The translations under genes were made by a program, and so were the position numbers. The notes under the pieces are model-generated. The model was not told the origin of the DNA, ran no database searches, and saw only the letters and a list, made by a program, of their open reading frames with translations. From Kappaphycus alvarezii (lineage: Eukaryota; Rhodophyta; Florideophyceae; Gigartinales; Solieriaceae), in contig NADL03000775.1 of assembly GCA_002205965.3 (NCBI GenBank), positions 682,001 to 746,000 of the forward strand: a stretch of DNA of 64,000 bases. The letters run 5' to 3'. Positions within the stretch are counted from its first letter, which is position 1. Every line of letters begins with the position of its first letter. Below, in pieces: positions 21,448-33,840 of the stretch.

Positions 21448-22326
21448 TCTCCCCCACTGCCCCTCCCTTTGGCCAGCAAACATCGTACCTCTCTCTTTGG
21501 GACTCTACTGACAGTACGTCGGGCAACTTATAGTTGAATGTATTTTGTTTGCGGTTTCACGTGGCCAGAATTTCTGATTCAAACATTTTTTATTTCCTCT
21601 AGCTCAGTACGGGCTGATCATGGGTGCAAGGTTCGAGGACAGTGGGGGGGTCGGGGTGTCTAGCCGCCCCCTCTTAATCTCGAGGATTTGAATTCGAGCC
21701 TTCCCCGGTATGGGGTTTACTTTTTGCCAGTCATTTGTTTCTTTTTGGGCTGTGTACGGCTGTGAAATCGTACTGAGGTGGCTACTGGAATATCCGACAC
21801 AGCTCATTGCTGTAAAGAAAATCGTTGGATTCACTGTAACATTGGCGTACAAGCAGAAGCAAAAGAAATGCCAATGCATCCTAAATATGACCCTTAAGTA
21901 CTCCGAGCTTCGAACAGCAACCATTGTATGCCTTCTGTCTAGACAAAAAAAAGTCGTGGGAAGAGGCTCACGAGTGAAGATAAGGTAATATTTTACCATT
22001 CCGACATGAGGAATGGGTCCCGCAGAAAATATTAGCAGTGATAAACAAGATCGAAACAGTTGTTTACAACGACACGATACCTCTTACGTGGCTGTACTTA
22101 CCTGTGGACTGGTCGAATCAGATGCCTTGCTAGTGTATTCTGAAATTTATCGCATAAGAATTCTCTATACAGTCCAAAACTGTCAAATAGGGCGACTTCT
22201 GACGGCAAAAGTGGCTTCAAAGACGAAGCCCGTAATTATTCTCACCTTCAAAAGCAGTATTATGTGCGAAAGTGGTGTAAAGAAGGAAATGAACATGAAG
22301 AGGTGATATCTTCTGCTCATGAGAAA
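21448..22326. other. No gene recognised
   Basis: About 880 bases after the DIRS-like relic. A weak tRNA-like stretch (near 21640-21712, with TTTGAATTCGAG resembling a B box) does not fold as a tRNA and is listed among the rejected items. No coding support. Confidence 0.4.
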
Positions 22327-22980
22327 ATGCATAGAACCAAGATAAGTCCTGATTTGACCCCCGCAAAGTTAATATGCTTTAGCGATGACGTAGTACCGAT
22401 CTCCGGGGGTTATGTTGCTGAGAGTGGAGAGGGTGCAGGATATTGTGTACGAGGTCGTTCGTTGGCAAGCAGGGACGGCATCCATAATGTTTGCAGCAGC
22501 CGACCCGTGAAGGAAAGGTTTCAACAGCGAAAACCCCTGACAGTCAAGGCAAAGTGCGCGACAGGCTTAGGTCCAAGCTGTATCCGTACTGACACAGTTA
22601 TGAAGCGCATCGTAGTGCATTTCGTGGGCGGCATCAACAGCATATGGTGGGTTGGCGAGGATAACCGTGCGTATAACCAGGCAAGCCGATCCACGCAAAT
22701 GGGGCATGTGAAAACGGTCCCGCAAATCGCAGCTATATTAGAGGAGGGAAAAGCTGTAGCGACATTCATCAATCTTGCCCTGGCGGAAGGCTTGAGTAAA
22801 CACTGCATTGCAAGTCGGGTCGCCGAGCAAGTCAAAACCGACACCAGAGGACCCAGCGAGCGAGCGATAAATCGGCGAGGAGAGCAGCTCAGTCAACTGC
22901 AACTGTGCGCTGCCACAATATCTAGGTTTTGTGAGGGTATTCTAGAGGTTCTCTGTGGGTTGAGCAAGACTTCTCGATGA
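22327..22980 (+). CDS. Unrecognised ORF, 217 residues
   Basis: An open frame from the ATG at 22327 (MHRTKISPDLTPAKLICFSD) to TGA at 22980 inside otherwise decayed DNA. There is no signal peptide, membrane segment or known motif that I can name. It has a Gly-rich stretch (SGGYVAESGEGAGYCVRG) and a helical, Ala/Leu-rich part (AAILEEGKAVATFINLALAE). It could be a real host gene, a fragment of a mobile element, or chance in a locally GC-richer segment. Its length in a stop-rich neighbourhood is the only positive evidence. Confidence 0.25.
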   Translation: MHRTKISPDLTPAKLICFSDDVVPISGGYVAESGEGAGYCVRGRSLASRDGIHNVCSSRPVKERFQQRKPLTVKAKCATGLGPSCIRTDTVMKRIVVHFVGGINSIWWVGEDNRAYNQASRSTQMGHVKTVPQIAAILEEGKAVATFINLALAEGLSKHCIASRVAEQVKTDTRGPSERAINRRGEQLSQLQLCAATISRFCEGILEVLCGLSKTSR

Positions 22981-25900
22981 AGTACGTGGGGACCGATCAA
23001 GCGAAACGCTCGGCGTAGACCGTCCAGCATCTCCATGATTTTCCCAACATCCACATGAAATTTATTCAATATAATGCCTTCTTCTTCAGCGATCCGTCAT
23101 ACAAAGGGATATATTTTCGGTTATAAGAGCATAATGACAGCTAGGTCACCATTTTGGGTGCCCTGGGCGCTGGCAACAGTCGTGCGTTGTCGATTCTAAA
23201 TAATTACTTATGTCAGAGTGCGACTGTAAAGCATATTGACGAATATGGAAAACGTGAGGCCACAGAAGAGGAGTTGATCTAAATAGAGGAGACTCCTCGA
23301 AGCATAATTCTCAATTCATGGGTAGTTGCAACCATGCCGGTCGTGATCCCGTCAGCCGATTGATATGGTGCCGGGAAATCACAAAAGACAAGGAGACATC
23401 TGTAGCGAAAGAAAGTAACTGCTTGGTGACAATACGACCAATCGCAACCCTAAAATATTCAGGATTATCTTTTCTGACTTTGGCCCGGGTGGGAGAAGAA
23501 TAGCGGTGGGAAGAAGAAGGAGGGCAGTATCTGGGATCATCTCTTTGGCTATTGAAGAGATCAGTTTTTTCAGCACGCCGGTGTCCGTGAATCCAGCTTC
23601 AGGGCTAATCGAGGTCTTGGGCATTAGGCGAAAACATCGAGAGGGGGTGCAATCTGGGCACGATATAGTGTGTCAGGGGATCAGAAGAGCAGCCTGAGCG
23701 AGGATATTTAAGTAATGAATGGGACGGAGTGAAGACTTCCTTCATCAAGCAGGGTGATAGGCTGCGTTGTAGTCAGGCATAGGTCCCGAGGCTTTTGTTT
23801 GGTTTTGACTTCATTCCCATATCCGCTTTGGGAGTTGTGTAGGAAGCGCATAGCTTTTCCATATCGAGCTTCATAATAGAGAGCTTACGCAAGCCAGAAA
23901 CGGTTGGCGTCACTGGAGGGAGAGGGAGAGCCAGCCCTTCAGCAGTGAGTGTCAACATAAAGGGATACCATTCATGTAAAATTACAGTCGACAATGAAGA
24001 ATTGTAACATTAGCAGTGTTCCGGAGCAGTTCTTGTTGCATTTGTTCAGCCCTTATTTTTTTGTGGTATCAACACAGTAAGTGCTGATGAAATCGACTGC
24101 AGCATTGAAAGAAACACAAAATTTTCAAAACAATTCGATGTAAAAAACGCGGTACTCCAGTAGTTCTTATGTTGCCGCCGTCTTCCGCACAGTTAAAAAA
24201 ACAACGCGAACATAAACTTGTTCAAATATAAATCCAAATACGAGTGTATTACACGTAACAAAGTGAAGCATTTCAGAAAAAGTTGGAGAAATTCGTTGCG
24301 GATACCGATTGAACATCATTGGCACAACAGTATGAAACTTAGGCTACCGTCGGTTAGTAAGGTACTATGCCTTACAACATTTATTCCACAATCTTATTCC
24401 ATTTCTTTATGATTCTTTTCAGTAATTGAACACGCCAACAGCTGTGAAGCAGGTTTAAGCTCTCATATGCTTGCTTTTTTTTCCATCTTCAGAAGGTCTT
24501 CAATTACTTCAAAACATTATTTTTCAAATACCTTCCGGGAAACTTTATATCTTTCCTTTTCGAGTTTCCGGAAATCTTGGTAAATTTTTTTTTGGACTCG
24601 AACTGACTTCTCGGGTTCCATTAAAGTTCCCTTTCCCAATCCATACAACAATATATTTAAACAATGATGAGAAACCTTTACCGTTTCTATTAATTGATGT
24701 CTCTCTTCATTTCGTTTTCCAGGTCGGTAGCCAGTAGCGTAAAATCGCTGGGAATTCTCAAGTTTCCCACGCTTTAGAATCTAGATTGAGCATTAATTTA
24801 TTCCTAGAATGCGTTAGATAATGCTATGAAGCGGACAATGCTCTGTGGTGCCTTTTGAACTGAACACGGTACACGCTCACCTCCAATTCAGCTTGACGTA
24901 ACTTTAGGTGGAATATTCTGTGATTCTGTCGCGTACTGGAAACCAAACATAATCAATTGGCCTCTATCAGCTTTTGAAGCAAAAATTGTAGTTGTTATCT
25001 GCAGCACTGACAACTACTTTTTGTGAAGAGCGAGCAGCTTGTTTTACATATAAAAAACTTTGTCTTCGTAAAATTACTTCTTCTGCTAAGTAGACCAGTT
25101 GTAGACTTTTCAAGCAATAAAATTCTGTATCGACGCGCTCCAGTCTCCGCTGCCCTGAGAAAAGGTACAGAGGTCAAGCGAAATGGGATCTAGACTATGG
25201 AAATGTATATTAGAGGGAGAATGGACTTTGTAACAGAAATTAATCCGCAACCCGAATGAAAGCTGCAAATAACTGGAATACATAGCAAATAATAGAACTA
25301 TGTGCTTATTATTGCAGATATATTTTTTGAACGAAATTTTCTGCAATATCTATAGAGAGCAAGTCAAAATGGATTAACAGCGTAAAATAATTGGAAAAGA
25401 ATGATTCATATTATATAAAAACAAAAATCTGGAGGCAATGCTGACAATGCAGGGAAATTTCATGTACTAGCCAAGATGAGGACGTGTTATATGGTTACGC
25501 CACTCTTAGGCGAAGCTGCGCACCGATTTTTTTGCCGCAAACATTTTTACAGTGATAAAATGATATATTAATTTCGATTTCTGGTGTTGGTCCACATATT
25601 GAAGATTCAATGTAATCTAGTTTCGAATTAGCCCTCAGTTATAGAAATAATAGTTCATCTTTATCGTTCTCAATAATCTTCACAAAATATTTGTATCTGC
25701 GGTGTGATGGAAGTTTTTGAATTTTTCTTGGCGGAGAATGAATGATTCAGTTAACATTAAAATGAGAAAAACCACCGAATAGATATTCAAATGAGTCTGC
25801 GGTGATTTGCAAGCCTATTCGTACATTTCAGGTAAGAAAAGAATTAAGAAATTTCCATTTCCGACTAAGATGGAAGTGTTGACGCTGAATGAACTGCAGA

Positions 25901-26647
25901 GAAATGTTTTCATAGCCAATAAAAATTTTTTCTGATTACAGAAGTAAATTGTTCCTCAAGATTCAAGTACAGTCCCACACTACCATATTGAACTTTCGAC
26001 CTAAAAGAGTTTTTCAACGACCGATTGAGATTCTTGTCAAAGCGTTTTTCTCGATATATATCTCATTTGGTTCTGGAAACATTTTCTTTATTTCTTATTT
26101 TGTCGCTCCAATAGTTGAGCAGCCCCAGTTGTTTGGTTTTTGTGTGATCACTTCACGCACCTAACATTTGCGGAGAATTTTTGGATCAAGGCTTTTCTCG
26201 AAGACCTTGGCTGACTCCGGTGGTTTCATTGGCAACTGTGACAAATTACGTGCATTGGTCGTTCTCTGGGCTACATTTGGTCATTTTTCCAGAGATAGAG
26301 AGGGGTTACCAAGCTCTGCGATCCACTGAAACTGTTCCTTTTGCATCGATGCCAGTTGGTCTTCATACGTTGGGTACATCTGATGTTACCTCGTAGCTAA
26401 AAGAGATTCAGGTAGGGCAACTCGTTAAATCGCCTTCATCGGCAGAAATTCGAATAGGATAACCTCAAGGTGCTACATCGACTCCTTACAGACTAAATCC
26501 TGGTGAATTTACTGAGCAAAAACCTCTGCAGAGATTATCGCTTAGTGGCCGTTTGGAAAACTCAAATATTTGAGAAGATTAATCGATTAGCAAGATTTGC
26601 CCAGAATATCCGATCTTCGTTTCCGCATTCGACCAACTCTGATAGAA
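22981..26647. other. AT-rich stretch without recognisable genes
   Basis: About 3.7 kb, mostly AT-rich, with many stops in all frames. A minus-strand stretch (about 23370-24000) has several medium-length frames but no motif I recognise. I found no RNA gene or tandem array, and no clear LTR pair for the older Gypsy relic further right. Confidence 0.4.
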
Positions 26648-26710
26648 ATCATCCTTTTCAACTTCTTTTTTCTCTCCGGGAGAAAAAAGAAGTTTTTTGA
26701 ATAGGATGAT
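26648..26710. repeat. Near-perfect hairpin, arms of about 27-31 bases
   Basis: ATCATCCTTTTCAA then CTTCTTTTTTCTC pairs across a short TCCGG-type loop with GAGAAAAAAGAAG and TTTTTTGAATAGGATGAT. One arm carries about four extra bases and one mismatch. It is either a fold-back sequence or the centre of a decayed inverted repeat. Confidence 0.6.
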
Positions 26711-27190
26711 TTTGGATGCTTGTGATACCCTTGGTATCCATGGAGGGGCAGCTCTTAGAGTTTTAAATACTTTTATCGAAGGAAATTCGAGACTGTTCTA
26801 TATGACCAAGTGGGGAACTTGATTCCGACAGTTGAACGAAGGTTCCCAAGTTTTTGGAGCCGGCGCAGCAACCATGGAGTTGTGGCTTTACGTAGTGAGC
26901 TCTTTCTTTAGACGATACTGAACCCAAGAGGTACTCGCCAATGCACACGAAAAGGTGACTAAGATGTAGCAAAAGGATGCAGAACCGGAGGCAGAGCTCT
27001 CTGACACCCAGGATGTTGTATCAGTTCGTCCAGACGTTTTCACAGAAATGTCTCAGATCCACAATTTCGTGAAAGAACCCAGTGCTGTTACTAGCTTTGC
27101 TGTAAAAAAGTCTGTCTTACGGCTTAAGGACTACAAAAAGGACACGATGGACCTCGCCATGTTGCAGCGAATGGCCTCATAGGCTGTTGA
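26711..27190 (+). mobile_element. Left flank of LTR array, possibly part of older Gypsy relic
   Basis: The 200 bases before the array read openly on the plus strand as SDTQDVVSVRPDVFTEMSQI and further, a charged gag-like stretch. The array interrupts this DNA, as its target duplication shows, so left and right flanks were once continuous. Membership of the same Gypsy relic as 46107-51130 is inference. Confidence 0.3.
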
Positions 27191-27195
27191 AACGC
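27191..27195 (+). repeat. Target-site duplication AACGC, left copy
   Basis: AACGC immediately precedes the first LTR (TGCTGCG...). The same five bases follow the last LTR at 46102-46106. Confidence 0.8.
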
Positions 27196-27710
27196 TGCTG
27201 CGATTATTCTCATAAATCACCAAATACCCTGACAGTACCCCCTCCACTAACCTGTACTAAGGGTTTACACTCTAAAATGACTTCAGTTAAACTTTTTCAA
27301 TGTACCCACGCACCAGTGTAAAACATAAGATCATGCCTATTTGTACCAAGTCAATGACATGGAGCCATCGTGGCTTTCTCGCGTGGTTCTCGGAACATTT
27401 CTGACCCACCAATCAGCAACTACTTTCTGCCTCCTTTCCAATTGGACCAATGGGACTTTGCCATAATGTTTATTGCTGTCGGTTACATTGATGGCTGCTA
27501 CATGAGCCTTCAGAAACTTTTAGTTTGATACCACTGGGCCGCTTTTTCTGGAATACCTTTGAATTCAGTACCGATTGCTTACAATTTATCTCTACTGGTG
27601 TTGAGTACTTTTTCTATATAAATACTGGTCTGATACTCCGGCTTGTTTACCGGAAGCATCAACCAACAGTTCAACTATCGATTATCTTTTGTGCGCTCAA
27701 CTCCCCACAT
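27196..27710 (+). repeat. LTR 1 of Gypsy array
   Basis: 515 bp, beginning TGCTGCG and ending CCCCACA, so TG...CA bounded. TATGGTAGCATCGC follows directly and contains TGGTAGCATC, a plausible primer-binding site for a tRNA 3' end (TACCA). Confidence 0.85.
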
Positions 27711-30700
27711 ATGGTAGCATCGCATATTCGTTTTTCTTTACTGCGAGTTCTTCCAATCCGACAGTTAGTTGAAATCTCTATTAGATTTATTGTTCTTTTC
27801 GATTGCAAGCAGACACTAGCATTTTGTATTTTACTATGATTCTTTTTTGAATAACGCCCAGTGCCGAAAAAAAGACTTCCAGGGACCGCCCCTCGTCGCC
27901 GGACGAGTACAACGCAGGAGACTTACAATCGTTCTTCGCCTAAAATTTTCAGGTGCTTACGATGTTCGAGTTTGGTGTGGAGCCAAGAACACCCACCAGA
28001 ATCAATGGTGTAGCAACCAAGGACCCCAAGACCCTCCATCTTCTGCCTTCCCCAGGCTGTATCGCTACCTGCTCTACCGCCGATATGGAGAAGGCCCACA
28101 GTTTCTCGCTCCAGGCGTCAGAAGCCTACGAAGACCCTACCGATTCTTCCTGACGCGGCTTCCATCGTCATCCAGAGAACCGCCAACCACCGCATTTGTA
28201 AGAAGACCAAAAGGCCTCGACTGACCAGGAACCCGCGGTCGTCGCCCCTCCACTTCCGTCACTGTCAAGTCACCTGCACAGGTCGAGTGCAATATGACGA
28301 GCACCTTCGCTCCCACCAGCAAAAACACCACGCGGACAAGACAAGGCACATCCGCCATACTTGCAAGAGAGAAGTTCGGAGCAAGGCAGATCTTAAGCGC
28401 CACCGTCTTGGCCGTTGTCATCGTGAGAGCGTTCGAAACATTCAGTACTTGAAATTTAAATAAATTTAAGTAAGGTAAAGAGAGTAAAACTTCAAAATTT
28501 GCTTTCTGAACCGAATTCGTTTGTGCTGTGTTCACCCTCCCGCTGTGGCTACCTTACGAACTCGCTTTCCACAGTTCCTTGCAGTAGGACTTGTAAGTCC
28601 GTATCGCCGCCAGATTCTAGACAGTAAAACAACTGTTCTGTAAAGCATCCGAAGGAGGGCTACTATAGCACACCCGACGTGACTGACGTCAAATCCTTAC
28701 GTCAGAGAAAATCAACTTTCCCAAGTTATCTACTGGGATTCGAGCTCGAGACCTCTCACTGGTCTTTCGCTGGTCTAGCCACGTCGGCCACAGTGCCGAC
28801 CGATTCCTACTGGCCAATTTGAAAATTTTCTATTTAAGGGAAAAATTACACATGTGACTCTCTCAGCCAATAGGAAAATCCCATGGAAACTTCGGGAATT
28901 ACGGTAGGCTCTCTGGTACAAGCTTTAAGCGAACTTCGACGCCAGCTGTCAGAGGCTCATAACCTGATATCTGCACAACAGAACCAGATCAATAACGCTG
29001 CTCAGAAGGTAGGAGCCCTCGGGCACGAGCTGTTCCTTGTCAGGATCAATACTGTTAGCTCTAATGGTCAAAATGAAAGCAATAACGCCCCTAAGAAGAA
29101 AAACCGGGTTTATTCAGCGGAAAAGGGTCGGTGGGGAGCTGGTGTGTGCAGATGCAAAATTATCCTGGAGCAGCAGATGCTAAGGCTACTATGATCATTG
29201 CACTAAGCTATCTTTGTGGAAATTCCCATAAGTGGTGGATGGTCCACGCCAAGAGTGCTGAAGGGCAGCATATTCATACATGGAAGAAACTAAAGACTGC
29301 CCTTCTCAATCGCTTTGAGACGATAAACAAGGAAAAATCGCCCGAGATAAGCTGGCTCGCTGGAAACAAGTTAAGGACGTTTCTACATTCAATGAAGATT
29401 TTATCAAAATATTATTGGATATTCCGGACATAGGAGTCAAAAGATCAGATTTATCGCTATTCACGCGGCTTGAAACCATAAATTTGGAAAACTTTATGTA
29501 CGAAATAATATTGTAAGCTTTCCGATTTAATTGCAGATGCGGAAAGAATTGAAGCTGCTTATAGGAGGTCAGGGCCATTAGGTCATGCTAAATTGAGTAC
29601 AAAGTCGCTGAACGGCAATTCGACCAGTGGAAATAGCGGTCTTGTACCCATGGAGATTGGAAATGTGGGAATAAAACAGGGTATAGAGTCCACAAATGTT
29701 ACCTCACAGAAATTGGATCAAGCAGAACGGGAGAGATGCATACGAGAAGGCCTCTGCTTAGGATGCAGGCAGAAAGGTTACATTGCAAAAAACTGCCCAA
29801 AAGCTCGAAGGAACTGATTGAAGGTCCTCAATCAGTTCTTGATCACAGAAATCTTATTGTTTCAACAATAAGATCCCAGGATGCATTGAGGGGAACACCA
29901 ACGCCAACTTTCCAGCGAAATCATAGAGGACTCCATATCGTTAAAGGGGTCATTTCCAATGGACCAGCAAAAATTCTCATCGCCCCAGGTGGTGAGATCA
30001 ATTTCCTAAGTGATTTATTCTGCGATTACCGTACGATTGAAACGAGAAGAGCAGAAGAGCTTGCCGAAATGGTGAACGGTGTTGACCAAGAGTTAAGGGA
30101 AACATCCCGCCCCGTGATCGTGCAAATAAAGAACTACACAGAACCACTGTATTTCGCCGTGATCCCCCTCAAAAGATATGATGCAATCCTAGGAAAGAAT
30201 GGTGTGGCGTCCATAGAGCAATTATGGACTCTGAAAATAATGAAGTTTCTTTCAAATACAAGAATGGAAATTATTATATCACTGCCAATGAAATGACAAA
30301 GAATCCTTTCGTTTCTGCAAACTCAGTACTTACTGATTTAGAGGAAAAAATGTAGCAGTTATGCTTTCCTTGTCAGACCATTAGATCCAACAACGAATAT
30401 TTCAGATTCTTATCCAAAAGATATCCAAGATGTACTAAAAAGTATGAAGATGTTTTCCCAGAAAAGAATTCCGAAGGGCCTTCCTCCGAAGCGAAAGTAC
30501 GACTTCAAGATCGAATTAGAAAAAGATGCTAAGCCTCAGAAAAAGGATCTCTATAGACTTTTAGAAAACGAAATGATGGACTTTCGTAAAAAAAATAGAT
30601 GATCTGCTGAAAAATGACTTCGTAAGACCAAGCAAAAGCCCCTGGGGAGCGCCAATACTATTTGTAACAAAAAAGGATAGCGGTTTGCGGATTTGTGTGG

Positions 30701-33326
30701 ATTTCAGAGCACTTAATCGGCTTTCTGTAAAAAAAAGCTACCCGCTACCGCGCATCGATGATATCTCTGATCAAATCAGAGGGGCCAGGTACTTCTCTAA
30801 AATAGATCTGAGGATGCGCTATCATCAGATCAGACTAGCGGAATCGTTAATCCCGCTCACAGCGTTTCGAACGAGGTACGGACATTTTAAATTTCTCATA
30901 CTACCATTTGGTTTGACCAACGCACCAGCAACCTTTATGATCCTCCTGAATGAAATATTCAAGGATGTCCTGGAATTTTTTCGTCGTCGTTTACTTAGAT
31001 GGCATTCTTATATTCGGTAAGACATGGAAAGAACATCTAGAACACATTGATGCAGTACTAGAGATTTTCAGGAAGGAGAATCTGTTCGCAAAATTGTCAA
31101 AATGTGTCTTCTGTGTTAAATAAATCGATTATCTTAGACACTTAATTTGTCAAGAAGGAATAAAGGTGGATCCCAACAAAACAAAGGAAGTCATAGAATG
31201 GCCCTTACCAAAGAAAATGCAACAGCTTCAGTCATTCTTAGCACTGGTCAACTATTGCAGACGGTTCATTAGAGGCTGCTCACTGGTTGCTAAACCACTT
31301 ACTGAGCTGAAGAAAAACGTTCCATTTCTGTGGACGGATACTCAGGGCGAATCATTCCAGACCCTCAAGAAATTTTTATGCAATGCCCCAGTTCTTAGAA
31401 CATTTGACTCTGAACTTCCAATACATGTCACTGCAGACGCCTCTCAATATGCAATTGGAGCTGTACTGGAACAGGAGGATGAAAAATCCAGAAGACCAGT
31501 TGCCTTCGCGTCTAGAACTTTAAGTTATGCTGAGCAAAATTATGCCGCTCATGAAAGAGAGCGCTTGGCCATTGTAGAGTGCCTGAAATGGTGGAGAGCG
31601 TACCTACACGGAAACGTTTTCATAATTCATTATGACCACTACCCATTAAGATAACTCGAGACCCAGGACAATATGTTGCAGAGGCAGGTCAGTTGGCTGG
31701 AAAGATTAGTGAACTTTAATTTCAAAATTATATCCATCTCCGGAAAATAAAAAAATTGTTGCCGATGCTCTCTCAAGACAAACCCAGAATGCCCCATCAC
31801 CTAACCATCGAAACATAGAATTACTTCAGGAAGTTATAACAAAGATGTACCCAGAATCGAACAATATATCAGAACTTTCTCTCGAGAGTTCTGAACTAGA
31901 AGAGCTGGCGAAAAATTACAAGTTAGATGGAAACTTACAAAACCACTACAAGGAACCAATAGCACCTTTCGAAAGGAAAGGGTTGCTTTTACTAAGACAA
32001 GGAAATATATGCGTCCCAGAAGGAAAATTTAAAATCAATTTATTACATGACTACCATTCTACTCCGAATACTGGACATTTGGGAATTTCGAAAACTATCA
32101 ATAGAATATCACCGAAGTTTTATTGGAAAAACTTCCGTACAGATGTACTCCGATACGTTCGTTCTTGTCACTGCCAAAGGGACAAACCATCTAATCAGAA
32201 ACCCGTAGGTCTTCTACAACCTCTTCACCCACCGAAAACCAAATGGAAGCACATAACCATGGACTTTATTACACCACTTCCAAAGTCAAAAAAGGGGAAC
32301 AGTGGAATCTTAACTGTCGTTGACAGGTTGTCAAAGATGATCCGAATTATCCCAATCAAGCCAAAAATATATGCACCTTCAACTGCCATGCTAACCAGGG
32401 ACTATATGTACAGAAATCACGGAATTCCGACGAACATCATTTGTGACAGGGATTCTATTTTTATGAGCAATTTTTGGAAGAGTCTTTTCAATATTGTAGG
32501 TACCAAAATATCTCCTTCTTCAGCTTATCACCCAAAGACCGATGGCTAATCCGAGATAATGAACAGAAGGATCGAAGAAATGATTCTATCTTTTTTTATC
32601 TTCGACAAGTCTGATTGGGATAAATATTTGGTAGACTTCAAAGTTGCTTATAATTCATGTATTAATGCAACTAAAACATTCTCTCTCTTCTACCCCATTT
32701 ATGGAATTCACTCTAGAACTGTCCCATTGGCCGTACTCTCAGCAGAGAACCCTGCTGCATCACAGTTCCTCAGGAATATGCAAGAATCACTGCAAAAAGC
32801 CCGGGAACAAATCAAGAAATCAAATGAATCAACAGCAACGTATGTGAACAGAAGTAGAAGACCTTCTACTAATAGAGTTGGTGATAAAGTATGGCTGTCC
32901 ACAAAAAACTAGCTCTAGAAGATGGTGCAGGATCTCGGAAACTGACCCCAAAGTTTTGTGGTTCATTTCAAATATCTGAGAATATAAACGGAGTTACGCA
33001 TCGTTTAAATCTTTCCTAACCAATGATCGACAGGGTAATTGACAATGCTTTCCATGATAGTCTCCTTAAGTCGTACTTTGAAGATGAGTTCTATCGCCAA
33101 ATTCCGCCCCCAACACCTATACAAGTTCAAGATGGACATAAAGAGTACGAAGTCGAATCAATTCTCAGTCACAAGAAACAACACAGAAAAACAAAATATC
33201 TCATTAAATGGAAAGGATATGCAGATCAAAAGAACTCATGGCTATCAGAAAATCAACTAAAAAATTGTCAAGATCTGCTATACGAATACAACAATCGGGG
33301 CTATTCTTCTTCTACGGGGGAAGTGA
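27711..33326 (+). mobile_element. Internal region 1, chromovirus-type Gypsy (broken)
   Basis: A primer-binding site and long leader (27711-28882) precede a gag-like region (from 28883, METSGITVGSLVQALSELRR; CCHC-type knuckle region near 29755), a protease region (about 29930-30240), RT (about 30450-31110; [35 protein letters not shown]), RNase H (about 31420-31660; HVTADASQYAIGAVLEQ), integrase (about 31850-32560; HLGISKTINRISPKFYW, CHCQRDKP, TVVDRLSKM) and a chromodomain (about 33130-33300; YLIKWKGYADQKNSWL). A purine-rich ACGGGGGAAGTGA tract abuts LTR 2. The coding region is broken in about ten places. Confidence 0.85.
28728..28805 (-). other. tRNA-like segment in Gypsy leader
   Basis: On the minus strand the leader reads TGGCCGACGTGGCTAGACC, close to the D-arm/A-box of Ser- or Leu-type tRNAs, and 40 bases later GAGCTCGAATCCC, close to a B box. 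A four-base acceptor pairing (ACTG with CAGT) is possible. The T stem does not pair well, so it is not a functional tRNA. The same segment recurs at about 34860-34937 and 40992-41069. Confidence 0.35.
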
Positions 33327-33840
33327 TGTTGCGATTATGCTCATAAATCACCAAATACCCTGACAGTACCCCTCCACTAACCTGTACTAAGGGTTTACAC
33401 TCTAAAATGACTTCAGTTAAACTTTTTCAATGTACCCACGCACCAGTGTAAAACATAAGATCATGCCTATTTGTACCAAGTCAATGACATGGAGCCATCG
33501 TGGCTTTCTCGCGTGGTTCTCGGAACATTTCTGACCCACCAATCAGCAACTACTTTCTGCCTCCTTTCCAATTGGACCAATGGGACTTTGCCATAATGTT
33601 TATTGCTGTCGGTTACATTGATGGCTGCTACATGAGCCTTCAGAAACTTTTAGTTTGATACCACTGGGGCCGCTTTTTCTGGAATACCTTTGAATTCAGT
33701 ACCGATTGCTTACAATTTATCTCTACTGGTGTTGAGTACTTTTTCTATATAAATACTGGTCTGATACTCCGGCTTGTTTACCGGAAGCATCAACCAACAG
33801 TTCAACTATCGATTATCTTTTGTGCGCTCAACTCCCCACA
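33327..33840 (+). repeat. LTR 2 of Gypsy array
   Basis: 514 bp, beginning TGTTGCG and ending CCCCACA. It is shared between units 1 and 2 as the 3' LTR of one and the 5' LTR of the next. Confidence 0.88.

Noticed and set aside
21640-21712. tRNA-like sequence with TTTGAATTCGAG
   Set aside because: No consistent cloverleaf; the T loop is too long and acceptor pairing is weak. Kept only as a possible SINE trace.
28137-28535. 132-residue minus-strand frame in the Gypsy leader (repeated in all units)
   Set aside because: Lies antisense in an untranslated leader, has no motif, and its recurrence is only due to unit duplication.
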